NCBI GenBank assembly: GCA_020466095.1
Contig: CM035806.1
Coordinates: forward strand, 168,236,871 to 168,300,870
DNA from: Chlorops oryzae
Lineage: Eukaryota > Arthropoda > Insecta > Diptera > Chloropidae
DNA length: 64,000 bases
Reading direction: 5' to 3'
The number at the start of each line of letters is the position of its first letter. Position 1 is the stretch's first letter. The position numbers and the translations under genes were made by a program. Shown here piece by piece: positions 10,710 to 22,147 of this stretch. The notes under the pieces were generated by a model. That model made no database searches, had not been told where the DNA came from, and saw nothing but the letters and a program-made list of their open reading frames with translations.

Positions 10710-12453
10710 TGAATTGAATAGGTTCATAGGAAGTAGATACTTTAAAACAGAAATAGGGAATTGTTTTTCACAACCATGCTCCCTAGGATATTCGACCGAA
10801 ATTTGACACATGACCGATCTCTTTCGCCTTTGATTAAGGGCCATTTTTGGAAACAAGTTCTTTTTTTTTGTTGGCTAAAAGATCGATGGTGGTGGGTCTC
10901 CTTGGGTCCCGACTTCCAATACCCCCGAGAAACTCTCTCAACCCACATATTAACGGTTACTTCACATTGCCGTGAAGGGGCAACAGATCTTCGGTGGGCC
11001 TGAAAAATTTGTTTTTCTCTAACCAATTTTCAAAAAGGCCCTCTGGGCAGACGTCCTCTCAATGAAGATCATTTGAATAACATTCTCCCAGCCAGATCTG
11101 CAAATTTATTCTAAATCAAGGATCATCGATATGGGAAATAGAATTGCATTAGTGGGTCCCACATAGCCATTGCCAAAAATAGGCGGATTCGGTTGAACTT
11201 GAATTGAACATCCACAGGCTTAAAATAAACCAGCCAAAAACTAGCATTCATACTAGTGAAAATCGTCGGAAAATAGCTTAAAATTCGATGGCATATCCAT
11301 TCGAGATGTTCCATATTCGGGTCAATCTGAGACATAACCACCAGCTATACACTTGATCTGAGTTTTAAAGACCGCACGATGATAGATTAACATAGAAACC
11401 AATGGTAGCTAGCTATACGGTGAATCTAACGTTCAATGCCGACTGGCTATAACACCCTTAAAGGTTCTTTTTTTTTAAAGTTTTTTATTGTCTTATGGCG
11501 TCGATTACCTTCGCGATCGGTGCAAGTCACAGTCGCCGAACGATTCAAGTCTGTTTTGCCGATGCTGACGCTCGTAAAAACGAAATTGTTATTGCGAGCG
11601 TTTCTCATCAAGTTTTATCGGTCATTTAAGCGACTCCGAATCCGATTTTAATGCCATCTGATTTGAATGTGAGCATGAATTGCCATTGCCGCAAACAATG
11701 TCGTCAACGAACGGATGCCCGGAATCCTCTCCCTCCTACATATGGCTGCTCTTTAATTATTAGAAATTATCATTCGATGAAATATTTATAATTATAAAAA
11801 TTTTTACACTGCACATTGCATGCAAAAAAGTAAAAATAAATCAATAAAAATATTTTAAAAAAGTTATTAAAGAATAAAATATATGCTAAAATATGTAAGA
11901 AAATACGAAAAATATAATATACATACATACATACTTATATAAAATATATAAAAAAAAAAAAAAAAAAATATTTAAAAAAAACTCGTCGGCCTAAAGTGTA
12001 AACATGCATGATTAAAAATGTGATTACCCATACAAAAATGTCAAGTTAATCACCTCAATAATGCATGCATCAAAATTTAACCAACATAAAACAGCATGGT
12101 TGCATTTGGACTTGCCTGCAAATGTTACGAAAAATTGCACCCCTGAATAGGAAAGTACGTAAAATAACAACCGTTCTGTCAAATCAAAAGAACCGCTGAA
12201 ATGAAAATCAAATTGAAAATGGAAAGTCCAAAGAAATAAGTAAAAATATTTAAGCTATTTCACACATTGAAATCAAATGAAGATTGTAATATAATATATC
12301 CATATATCGTTTTATATCTAGCAAAATATAAGAATGGGGTATTTTTCACTTATTTTACAGCAGCTTCCGACGAAATCAGCTGATTAGTTAAATGCACAGT
12401 CCGCAAGTGGAAACGACAGTGATTAACTGTATATGTGTTAACTTTATTGCATA
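10710..12453. other. Non-coding stretch with a mini-me 3' remnant
   Basis: At about 11437-11475 the words CTATAACACCCTTAAAGG and then T-rich DNA match the 3' tip of the mini-me copies. Beyond this there is A+T-rich DNA with poly-A and TA-rich blocks at 11770-11985. No gene recognised. Confidence 0.5.
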
Positions 12454-12780
12454 TACACCGAGAGAAAAAGGTTGTTATATTAACTGAAAAAGCAGGTTAA
12501 AATAACCGATTTCACCGTTAATTGTTAACTTATGTACAGTAGCGGTCAATTCAACAGTACAAACACAGTCAATAAGGATATAACTTTCTGATGGTTGATA
12601 TAACTGTCTCGCGGTTAAATCAACTGTCACCACCGACTGGGGAAAAAAAATTAATTTTTTGCTTTGAATTTTTTAAATCTTCTTTTATTAATATTTTTTT
12701 TTTTTTATTAAATTATTATGTTTTTTCTTTATTTATTTGTTTCTATTTAAATCTTTTTCTCTTTCATCTCTTTAAATTTT

Positions 12781-12861
12781 CTCGCCTCGGCCGAGCCTTG
12801 AACCGCTGACCTCCCCCCAACTTCGCTGGGCGAACGTCTTAACCATTACCCAAAACGAACG
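12781..12861 (-). repeat. tRNA-like module 2 inside copy A
   Basis: On the minus strand an A-box-like TGGGTAATGGTTAAG is followed 40-odd nt later by a B-box-like GGTTCAAGGCTC. The spacing resembles a tRNA gene. The acceptor stem does not pair properly, so this is a tRNA-derived sequence and not a functional tRNA. The version in copy E (61406-61480) is closer to consensus, with TAGCGTAATGGGTTAAGGC and GGTTCGAGGCTC. Confidence 0.65.
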
Positions 12862-13095
12862 AATTTAATTTGTTGCTCAAAATGCTCACTTGAGTTTATG
12901 GTTGCTCAATTTTTGCGAAACGTGCTTAAGGAATTGTTTCACTCCTAAAAATTTTGCTTGAAAATTAACCATTAAAAAAAAAATTAACTAAATTAAAAAT
13001 TTTAAAAATTTAGGACAAAATTTTTGTCTTCCAAAACAACTACACTCTGAACAAAAAAAAAAATCTGTAATTAAAAAAAAATTCAGAAAAATTCC

Positions 13096-13170
13096 CGCCG
13101 CCAGCAGGGATAGAACCCCGAAGCTCACGACTGTCGAGTCACAGTTTAAACCACTGAGCTATCGAAACCT
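13096..13170 (-). repeat. tRNA-like module 1 inside copy A
   Basis: The minus strand reads GATAGCTCAGTGGTTTAAAC (A-box-like), then a possible short anticodon stem GACT/AGTC, then GGGGTTCTATCCC (T-arm and B-box-like). The 5' and 3' ends do not form a convincing acceptor stem. The motif is repeated in all five related elements, which shows it travels with them. Confidence 0.7.
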
Positions 13171-13373
13171 CCGCAGACGGTTGATCAGAATCCGAACTTA
13201 TACGTCTAAGTGAACGAAAGCGAATTTGAACATAAAAAGTAACTGTTTTTCAACTGTGTTCATTTGACTGCCTTTTTCAGTGCATTTTGACGCGGAATAC
13301 AGTTTTGTTTTGACCACTCTTACTTTAACTGTTCTAAGTAGTTGATTTAACTGTTGTTATTTCTCTCGGTGTA

Positions 13374-15066
13374 GCTAATGCACTATGTGGAAACATGCTA
13401 ACTAACAATTACAAAACTTTATAGGGTCTACAAAAAAAATTTTTTTTTCAAGACTTAAAGCTTAGGCAGCAAACCCAAAATATGGATGGTTTATTTCGAA
13501 GTCTCTTCGAAATTCGATTCTGGGCACTATACAAAAAGCTACTATCGAGTCAGTTGTTGGTGTTAGCTGCGAACTTTGACCACAGTTGGACTTGGCCGAT
13601 GCAGTGTGCTTTTTTCTTTCGAATGACATCGAAAAGTCAGAATCGGTTAAAAGTGAACTTAGCAGGTTTACACTTTAAGCCGACGATGTATGTATAAAAA
13701 AATATTAAAAATAATAAGAAGTTTTTTTTTAAAATAATTATGACAAAATATAAAAAAAAATATTTAAAAAAATATATTTAAAAAAAATTTAAAATTAAAA
13801 AAAAATCAAACAAGTCTGTTTGAAAGGTAGAATGGCCTAACTTTATGTTTTAGGAATAGGTATGAAATGTACTTTAGCTGTTAAATTACAATACGATAAA
13901 AACAACGAATACTGACGTCATCGCGAGAAAACGCCCATAAAGAACGATAAGAGGGTTTTTGGCTTTTTTTTTTTTTTTTTTTTTAAACGGAAAAATGAGG
14001 GAAATCACCATCAATATTCGTACTCCTACTCGCACAGCAGCTGGCAACGGGTAATTCACAAATCAATTGCGATCGGCCGGGCCTGGATCATATCGGGCGA
14101 GATCACTAGCTGCGACACAGTGGAGCGCTGTATAAATAATGCACAGCATCGACGGTCCAGCAGGAAACACGAGACGATAATTACGCTGCAATCATGCAGC
14201 TGGATGAAGTCCGAATGGAGCTGTATGGAGGAGCTCGCGTGGAGCATAGGTAGTGGCCCTCCACTGACAGAAATTGGAGCCGGTGATAAATGCCAATATT
14301 ACGACAGCGAATCGACTCCATTCGACCGCGAGTCGAATCGAGTCGAGTCCGTTCGAGCCGCAGCTACTGCCGCAAACGGTGCTGCTGGGCACCGCTTACA
14401 TACATACATACATACCATATGTATTTATATATATTCGTAGAACGCGGTCTGAGATCGTTTATCGATTTCCTTATGCTTCCTGCCTTCCGAAGCAACGCCA
14501 TCCGAATGCAAACGGACAGTGAATTGACTTCGGTGACTTTTGTTTGCAGTCTTAATTTTAAGCTGCCCGCACGGCGAATTATATCGTAAATTTGTCAAAA
14601 TCCCATAACCGCTAATGTTGGTAATCTAGCAGTCGACACCCTGTTAGGGTTACCCGTAATGGCCGCTCACCGTTGACTGTGCTCAGATTTTTTATATAGG
14701 AATTTTTTTTTTTTTTTACCTCTCAGGGAACATAAATTTTTTGTGCTTTTCCATTTAAGTGAAAATTCCATCAATTGCTCCGAAGTGATGAAATCGTTAC
14801 TTCGGAACGCGTCGGATTCAATGAAATTAAAGAATTTTTTTTTTTTTTTTTTCAAAATTACGGTGCGTATAATTGGATTCAATGATCAGTTTCGCGTTCA
14901 AAAAGGAATCGAAAGCAGAGATTTCAAAAATCTGGATTGCCCTTAAAAGGATTGTCCGATTATACCGATTGCTCATGATCATTCTATACTACTATTTGGA
15001 GAGATTACCGGGTACTTTTGTATTGGTACCTTCTAAAAATATATGTACATATATATTAGTACTTAA
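13374..15066. other. Non-coding stretch
   Basis: Contains A+T-rich blocks (13690-13810), a poly-T run at 13963-13984, repeats of GAGTCGA words at 14310-14350 and CATA repeats at 14399-14415. A TATAAATA word at 14131-14138 is not accompanied by other promoter or exon evidence. No gene recognised. Confidence 0.5.
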
Positions 15067-15430
15067 TACCCTGCAGGAAGCCAGTCGCCATATGGCCCCA
15101 TGTCTATATTGAGACTCAACATTTGTAAGACTGTTTTATGAGAAGATTCATTTACGAGTCTTTTTCGAGCCCTCTTCATGATTAGAAAATGATTGATCAC
15201 ATGAACGATTAAAAGAAGATTCGAAAACGACTCTTCAATATGTTTCGAAAGCGAGTCGTATTTCAATAACACAAATGAGTCTTTTTCGATATTTCGATAT
15301 TTCGATTGAAATATGATCATTCAAATTGTTTCTATCTTATATGTCACTCAATATTTGACTCAAAATTGAATTGAATGGAATTTGACTTTAAAGTTATAAA
15401 CGAAAAATTTCGATGACTTTCGATTTGGAA

Positions 15431-15505
15431 AGCTTGGTGTCGACGGGTGAGAGCACAGGACTAGAAAACGAGAGTTCCTAGGTTCAAATCCCACATAAGG
15501 CAAAG
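15431..15505 (+). repeat. tRNA-like sequence (SINE-head-like)
   Basis: An A-box-like TGTCGACGGGTGAGAGC (15438-15454) is followed by a perfect B box GGTTCAAATCC (15481-15491), at normal tRNA spacing. An AGGACT/AGTTCCT anticodon-stem-like pairing lies between them. The acceptor ends do not pair. It is followed by GGCAAAGG and an A-run. This is best read as a tRNA-derived SINE head or tRNA pseudogene. Confidence 0.65.
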
Positions 15506-15629
15506 GAAAAAAAAAAGTTGAATTTATAATAATAATACATATAACATGACATATACACGGAAAAGCCAAAAAATGTGTATTGAATAAAAAAAAATTTTTT
15601 ATTTTTTTTATTTTTGGTAAGCAATTGAT

Positions 15630-15780
15630 TATAAATATGAGTCGTAGAAGACTCCAAAGTGATAGCAAATATGAGTCGTAGAAGACTCGAAAATAGTAAC
15701 AAATATGACTCGAAAATGATAACAAATATGACTCGAAAATGACTCGCAAATGATATCAAATAAGACTCCCTAAGAAGAGT
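15630..15780 (+). repeat. Tandem ATGACTCGAAAATGATA-type repeats
   Basis: About six imperfect units of 17-28 bp built on ATATGACTCG and ATATGAGTCG. The TGACTC core also matches the AP-1-type site, but no regulatory role is shown by the sequence. Confidence 0.6.
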
Positions 15781-16245
15781 CGCGGCTAGGGTTCCAATTT
15801 CTCCCGACAAAAGTATCATTTTTGATCAGAAAACGAGCGCATATTTGATCTTTTTAATCAGAAAGGCGACTCGAAAAAGACTCGCTGTTGATAAAAAATT
15901 TCGAAAAATGCTAGCTGGGAATATAGACAAGAGAACTAGTTCCAACGTCAACAGTATTTACGGGCGGTGTCATTATAGAAACTGTACTGTCAAGAGGTAT
16001 AGCTCATCTCTATTGACCATGTCAACAACGTGTCTCCTTATAAAGCGAAAGAGTACTCATTTTGTCTATATAATAGTACCGAATTCAATAGGTCGTCAAT
16101 AGTTTTTCGGTCTACTGTTGACATTCAATGACAACACAATGTTAAATGTCAATAACGCAAAGTATTGCGACGGGTATAACTGGTCAGTAAAACTGTTGAC
16201 GCAGTCAGTAGAGAAAGAGTTTAGATTCACATTTCTTGCAGGGTA

Positions 16246-17560
16246 TCTATTGAAAATTCATACACGAAGTATGAGAGCGATCGAAAGTAACCAATAACGA
16301 TTCCCAACCATCACCGTCACCACCGACCGCCACTACCCTCAAACAGTCGCGTTACAGGCAAATCAAAATGGACGCAGCCGGCTTAATTAATGGAATAATT
16401 ACAATGCGCCGATATTCAAGGGTTGATGACGTATGATTTCTTACCACGATAAGAACAAAAGTAATGAATACAATAATCGTGAGGAATATGATTGTGGGGA
16501 GGGGGCGCGGTCAATGGGGAGAGAGTTAAATACCTTGTACATATAAAATGAAAAAAAAAAATAATAATCTGTTCATCGAGCAGTTCAGAGTTGCGTGGCT
16601 ATCATACATATATAAAGCCCTATAAAATGCCATGGTTCGAAAGAAATGAAAAAAGAAAAAGCCACCACAAAAAAGTGCAGCTTTTTCCCCGCATACGACA
16701 GACGACTGACGATTGTTTTGCTGTCTTACTTCCTTCAGTTTATACACAATTTGCATACGTAATGAGCAGTTCGTGAAGTAGTTTTTTGCGAGTACCTCTT
16801 TCTATGCCCATGTCTGCCATATTCATTGCACATCCGGAAAAAGAATCCGCGAATGCAAATGGCGATTCCATTTGGCAAGGAAAAACAAACAAAAAAAAAC
16901 ATATGAGAATATTTTCCAAGTAAACGCATTCTCGCCGCTAAAGCCCCGTATCCACGAGAATACAGTCCATGCAAATGTTTTTCGAAATTCGAAATAGGTT
17001 AGAAAAAAAATCAACCAAAGTACGCTTAGAAAAATTAACCATATGAAAATAGATACATGTCCAAATTTCTAAGATTTCATAATGACATTCAGTGTTGCAT
17101 TCTGTGGGATTTTTACCCATTCCAAAACAAGAAACACTTGAAAAGTTTCAAATGGAAGTGAGCAATTTTTTTGAGAAAGCCTAGAAAAGGGGATTTTTGG
17201 AACGGTTTTTTGTTTCGATTCAAAAGCACTGCTGCCAGTTTTTTTTTAGGGGATATACATATATCATCTTAATTGGCTCAAACGGAGGCCAAAAACTCCC
17301 ATATATCCGATGCTGAGTTGAACTACCGAGTTAGGAACATCGCCAATGAGTGCACGACAATCCTAAGCAAGTTTCCAGTGACGGATTATTAACCTTATAG
17401 GCAATATATGTAAGCATCTGCCTAGGACGTTAAATTATCAGGGGCGGAAAATTCTGACCATCAATGTATCAATAAGAGAAAAGGCAAAAATTAGGCTGCT
17501 TTCTGAGGGGGAAAAATCTCAAAATTTTCTTAACCCACCACTAAAAAATGTCGCTTATCC
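16246..17560. other. Non-coding stretch
   Basis: No gene recognised. It has an A-run near 16551 and otherwise unremarkable A+T-rich DNA. Short frames overlap on both strands. Confidence 0.5.
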
Positions 17561-17875
17561 TACACCGAGAGAAATAACAATAGTTAAATCAACTACTTAG
17601 AACAGTTAAAGTAAGAGTGGTCCAATAAAACTGTATTCCGCGTCAAAATGCACTGAAAAAGGCAGTCAAATGAACACAGTTGAAAAACAGTTACTTTTTA
17701 TGTTCAAATTCGCTTTCGTATTTCACTTAGACGTATAAGTTCGCATTCTGATCAACCGTCTCCGGAGTTTTCGATAGCTCAGTGGTTTAAACTGTGACTC
17801 GAGAGTCGTGAGCTTCGGGGTTCTATCCCTGCTGGCGGCGGGAATTTTTCTGCATTTTTTTTTAATTACAATTAA
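17561..17875. mobile_element. tRNA-cargo TIR element, copy B (truncated, inverted)
   Basis: Starts with TACACCGAGAGAAATAACAA at 17561 and continues as the reverse complement of the right third of copies A, C and D, through the tRNA-like module 1 at about 17767-17843 (GATAGCTCAGTGGTTTAAAC to GGGGTTCTATCCC). Homology stops after a T-run near 17870, so module 2 and the other terminus are missing. Confidence 0.8.
17767..17843 (+). repeat. tRNA-like module 1 in copy B
   Basis: Same motif as at 13096-13170 but on the plus strand, because the element is inverted. The A-box-like GATAGCTCAGTGG and B-box-like GGTTCTATCC are intact. Confidence 0.65.
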
Positions 17876-19865
17876 TTTTAAGTCCCGAATTCATGAATGC
17901 GATAAATAGTATTTTTGTTTCTTAATATTTCGTGTATGCGGACTTTTTTTTCTATAAAAGAGAACTTTTATGCAGATCCCAGAGGCAATCGATAAAAACG
18001 TTACTTTTTCACTAAATGCCTATAGGTGTATATTCAATATTTATATGCTAAACGATCACAAATTATCGATGGGATTGAAAAAATTTGAACGATTTCATTT
18101 TTCTCTGTGTAGTCGGAACGATATAAAACCACCATTAAGCACACCCAGTTTAGGGGTGCAGCCAATAAAAACACTTGAAGCTCGAAGGGTGACTTTGTTC
18201 CCGATGAGTCCGCATGAGCTTGTGACCACGTCGTTGTGGTGTAATTTAATTAGGGACACCATTAAAAAAACGTTGAACGGAAATGCAACAACAACAACAA
18301 CAACAACAATAACATAGCGGGCCATAAGGACAACATTTGCGGATATGTCTCTACGTGTCAAAGGTCTTAAGTATCCTGAAAACGGGGAATGAGAAGAGAA
18401 AATGGAAAATTGTCATTGTTAGCTGTTAGAATACACAACAAAAACAAAAACACACTCCCAATGACAGCCATGCCCAAGCGGTGGTAGACAGTGACCTGGT
18501 CGAAGACGAACACGAACACAAACACGCGGCCCGGCAGTTGTCACATTTGAAATTTATGACAGGCAATTTGCTTACGGAAACATGCGGGCATTTCTCCAAT
18601 CTAATAGTCATTTTTTGCTTCTGCCTGTGCTTCTGCTTCTGCTTCTGCCTGTGCTTCTGCTTCTGCTTCTGCTCCTTCTTTTTCTTCTTCTTCTTGCATT
18701 TTTTTCTAGGACATGTCATTGGAAGGCATTGAAGTCGTTGAATCGTCAAATGTCAAACGTCAAAATGGACGGAAGCAACATTTCTATAAGCATATGTATT
18801 TATGTAGGTATTTATATACATATATATATAAGTATATATGCAGTTTGTATACACGTTATTATCGATAATGAGGAAAAGGTTTATATACATCCATATATCC
18901 ACATATATATATATATATAAATATATAGAACACTGCATGTAAGTGCAATGCCCTTTTTATGTTCAAAACTTCGAATACAACCCTGGTAGTTCATTTCTTT
19001 TTTTTCTTTTTTTGCTTGTTTCCTCCGTAATTTTTTTGGTTTTGATCAAGAAAGTCGCACCCTTTCGAAGACCCCTTAGTCTACTTGGACTGTTCTGAGT
19101 CCTTTCGTGAAAAATTTGCATATTATGATTCAATGGCCTCGTGTCCGAACGGGTAGAGACAAATGCCTTCAGGTGATTGGAACAAACATGTTCTGCACAA
19201 ACGCAAACATGGGCTTGAAGTACCGAAATTCCTCGACTTTTTGAGCTCGTCGCATTGCAAAAACGATCGTCGATTTTTTGAATGGCATTATTCGTCATGC
19301 AAATGGTTAACGGTTTCTTTGGGGGGGGGTCGGAGGGCGAGGGGGGTCCGTTGATGTCCGCTGTTATCTTCAGCAATGCGTGGATTACGGTTCCTTTGTG
19401 CAAAACGAGTCGCAGTTCGCTTTATGAGTTAACCCGTTACTTTTATTTGGGCCACCAAATTGGAAATTTTCTTTAGAGATTTTCTCTAAAGAAGAAGAAG
19501 AATGCTTGATTGATATAGTTTTTTTTATTTTTTTTTTTATTGATTTTAGATCTTCAAAATTCTTAATTTTATTTTTCTTCATAATACCAGCGCAGGTTTA
19601 TTGATATATTTTTTAAAATTGTACAATATCTCATGACACTTCAAAAATTTCAATGTTCTCAGCGATTATTCATCCATGCTCCCCTTGTATATACCCTGTA
19701 ATAATGAAATGTTTTCGGTGTAAAAAAAAATGCCGAATCTAGGTATAGGAGCATATAGCACCGACCCCAAACTTATACGAAACGCGTCCGGGTTAACCTC
19801 CAGCGGAATCAGCCTCGTCTAATTGAGAAGATATTTTTCAATGTGGCGTGCGAAATGAATGTCAC
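17876..19865. other. Non-coding stretch with simple repeats and a possible retroelement 3' tail
   Basis: A TTCTCTGTGTA word at 18102-18112 resembles the right end of the 20927-21978 family. The DNA from about 18145 to 18316 ends in a (CAA)n run (18287-18311), as some LINE or SINE 3' ends do, but no partner motif was found. A CTTCTG/CTGTGCTTCTGC pyrimidine-rich repeat occupies about 18617-18695. TA-rich simple sequence lies at 18790-18925. Confidence 0.5.
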
Positions 19866-20169
19866 TACACCGAGAGAAAAAGGTTGTTATATTAACTGAA
19901 AAAACAGGTTAAAATAACCGAGTTCACCGTTAATTGTTAACTTATGTGTAGTAGCGGTCAATTCAACAGTACAAACACAGTCAATAAGGATATAACTACC
20001 TGATGGTTGATAAAACTGTCTCCGGGTTAAATCAACTGTCACCAGCGACTGGGAGACTTTTTTTTATCTTCTTTTATTAATATTTTTTTTTTTTTTTATT
20101 AAATTATTATATTTTTTCTTTATTTATTTGTTTCTATTTAAATCTTTTTCTCTTTCATCTCTTTAAATT

Positions 20170-20245
20170 TTCTCGCCTCGGCCGAGCCTTGAACCGCTGA
20201 CCTCCACCACACTTCGCTGGGCGAACGTCTTAACCCATTACGATA
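20170..20245 (-). repeat. tRNA-like module 2 in copy C
   Basis: The minus strand carries TAATGGGTTAAGACG and GGTTCAAGGCTC, as in the other copies. Confidence 0.6.
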
Positions 20246-20491
20246 AACGAACGAATTCAATTTGTTGGTCAAAATGCTCACTTGAGTTTATGGTTGCTTA
20301 AGTTTTGGGGAACGTGCTTAAGAAATTGTTTCACTCCCAAAAAATTTTTTGCTTGAAAATGAACCATTAAAAAAAAAATTAAATAAATTAAAACTTTAAA
20401 AATTTAGGAGAAAATTTTTGTCTTCCAAAACAACTACACTCTGAACAAAAAAAAAAAAAACTGTAATAAAAAAAAAAAATTCGGAAAAATT

Positions 20492-20570
20492 CCCGCCGCA
20501 AGCAGGGATAGAACCCCGAAGCTCACGACTGTCGAGTCACAGTTTAAAGCACTGAGCTATCGAAACCTTT
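20492..20570 (-). repeat. tRNA-like module 1 in copy C
   Basis: The minus strand carries GATAGCTCAGTGCTTTAAAC and GGGGTTCTATCCC. One A-box position differs from copy A. Confidence 0.6.
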
Positions 20571-21176
20571 GGAGACGGTTGATCAGAATGCGAACTTATA
20601 CGTCTAAGTGAACGAAAGCGAATTTGAACATAAAAAGTAACTGTTTCTCAACTGTGTTCATTTGACTGCCTTTTTCAGTGCATTTTGACGCGGAATACAG
20701 TTTATTTGAGCGCTCTTACTTTAACTGTTCTAAGTAGTTGATTTAACTGTTGTTATTTCTCTTGGTGTAGAGACGAGCAGTCCGGTAGAAAAATAATTTT
20801 GCATTTTTTAAATTAATATTTAAAAACAAAAAAAAAAACCTCACCCCCATTCAAAGACAAAGGGACTCATCCACAACAAACCCAAGACGCTTTGAAAAGA
20901 GACCGGTTGTTTTTCAATGACAGCCCTACACTGAGCGAACTTAACCATGATTTGTTTTTTAAAAGGGAGCATTGTTATTCACAGTCCTTTTGATTTTCGA
21001 GCAGAACAAAAATTTCAAAAGAAAAATTGTTGAGTCAACAATATTTTGGGTTGATTTAAAAGAAAAATTTGTTTAATTACATTTCTTTTCGTTCGGTATA
21101 ATTCTCATTTGGTTTATAAAATAGGACATATAAGACATTTATTCATTTTAGAACTTTTTAAGCATTGCGAAAGCAA

Positions 21177-21798
21177 TAGGGATGGGCAAAATAGGAAAAT
21201 ACATCGTATCGATATATTTAAAAAGCATCGAAATTGAAACGATACTATCGGGGGAGAAATATCGAGCTTTCGATATATCGAATTATAAATACCAATTAAA
21301 AATGACTAAATGACTAAAATACAGTGTACCTTCTGCTTTGGGAAGAACCCTCCTAAGCGGACACTACTCTAAACGGACAGATTTCAGGAGTTTTCTTGTG
21401 CTCCTGCTTCTCAAATACTTTTGCTCTTAAGCGAATACCTCTGTTAAGCGGACATATATTTGGATCCCGTAGGTGTCTGCTTAAGACAGAGTACACTGTA
21501 CATATTTTAGACGAAATTGAAGTGTAAGGACATTTTCGAGTTCTCAGATGGTATGATAGGATATGATACGATAAGATAAGACATGAACGATTAAAATGCC
21601 GCTTTATATACAAGAGAAATACGTGTGAAACACAGGTTTACAACGATAGACATATGTATATAAAATATCGCTTTCGATGTCGGGAAAAGTATATCGATGT
21701 ACGATATATCGCCGAGCAAAAATATCAGTATAAATTTTCGATATATCGTTTTAAAAATATCGATGTTTTGATATATTGATATTTTTTACCCATCCCTA
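21177..21798. mobile_element. hAT MITE (TAGGGATGGGCA ends) nested in the outer element
   Basis: TAGGGATGGGCAAAA on the left faces TTTTTTACCCATCCCTA on the right. The flanks are GAAAGCAA (21169-21176) and GAAAGCAG (21799-21806), a 7-of-8 match to an 8-bp duplication. AGGGATGGGCA-type ends with 8-bp duplications are typical of hAT elements. The interior is rich in CGATATATCG palindromes. Confidence 0.8.
21320..21500. mobile_element. pogo-like MITE (TACAGTGTAC ends) nested in the hAT MITE
   Basis: TACAGTGTAC at 21320 and GTACACTGTA ending at 21500 form inverted ends bounded by TA. Sub-terminal AAGCGGACA and TGTCTGCTTAAG words are also inverted. The CAGTGTAC start and TA target fit the pogo/Tigger branch of Tc1/mariner. 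At 181 bp it is non-coding. Confidence 0.65.
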
Positions 21799-21978
21799 GA
21801 AAGCAGTCACACGACAACGGAGTGACCAAATCGGATGAAGCCCATCCGATTGCTATTTTTTGGGGTTATGTTCAGCAGAGGGCTCTGTGGCCAATTTGCT
21901 TTGAAGCCGTTGAAGACGTTTTGTATGTTTTTCCTTTTGATTTAATCAGTTTTCTGGTTGATTTTTTTTCTCTGTGTA

Positions 21979-22082
21979 TGTTAAAAGATGCGAGTTGAAT
22001 GTATAGAAAGGCGTCCAGTACTGACCGCTTTAAGATCGACCCATAGTCTATCCGGGACCGGTCCCATTTACTTCAGGGTATA

Positions 22083-22147
<65 letters not shown>

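Larger units (their letters stand above)
12454..13373. mobile_element. TA-flanked TIR element with two tRNA-like modules, copy A
   Basis: The ends are TACACCGAGAGAAA on the left and its complement on the right (to 13373). The outer TA probably represents the duplicated target, as in Tc1/mariner-type insertion. Sub-terminal DNA is rich in GTTAA/TTAAC words. The interior carries two tRNA-like sequences on the minus strand (12781-12861 and 13096-13170) separated by about 235 bp of A+T-rich DNA. No transposase is encoded, so the element is non-autonomous. Related copies lie at 17561-17875, 19866-20769 and 53633-54491. The core is shared with 61052-61987. Confidence 0.8.
15067..16245. mobile_element. 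Candidate TA-flanked element carrying one tRNA-like module
   Basis: TACCCTGCAGGAAG at 15067 faces TTTCTTGCAGGGTA ending at 16245. As inverted repeats these match at 12 of 14 positions and are bounded by TA. The 1.18-kb interior has arrays of GACTCG words (15110-15350 and 15630-15890), a tRNA-like block at 15431-15505 and GTCAAYAG/GTTGAC words in its right third. No transposase is visible. The boundary call rests on one pair of short inverted repeats. Confidence 0.45.
19866..20769. mobile_element. tRNA-cargo TIR element, copy C (complete)
   Basis: The left end TACACCGAGAGAAA (19866) and right end TTTCTCTTGGTGTA (to 20769) are inverted repeats bounded by TA. The interior matches copy A throughout, including tRNA-like module 2 (about 20170-20245) and module 1 (about 20492-20570), both on the minus strand. 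At 904 bp against 920 bp in copy A, both are effectively full length. Confidence 0.8.
20927..21978. mobile_element. Outer TIR element of a three-level nest, copy 1
   Basis: Ends are TACACTGAGCGAAC on the left and TTCTCTGTGTA on the right (to 21978), giving imperfect inverted repeats of the type TACACWGAGMGAA bounded by TA. The element carries a hAT MITE (21177-21798), which in turn carries a pogo-like MITE. A second copy with the same nest lies at 36741-37792, so the composite multiplied after nesting or the region was duplicated. No transposase is encoded. Confidence 0.7.

Noticed and set aside
13096..13170. tRNA-like modules considered as functional tRNA genes
   Set aside because: No proper acceptor stem and no clear seven-base anticodon loop. 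They are repeated inside transposon copies, so they are tRNA-derived repeats.
14125..14145. TATAAATA as a promoter
   Set aside because: A single A+T-rich word in A+T-rich DNA with no initiator, exon or conserved frame next to it.
18190..18245. Hammerhead-ribozyme-like words (CGATGAGTCCGCATGAGC)
   Set aside because: The CTGATGA core is changed to CCGATGA and no GAAA box or pairing stem I and III could be found.
17970..18317. A 115-codon frame ending in poly-Thr
   Set aside because: The C-terminus is a CAA repeat and the rest shows no motif.
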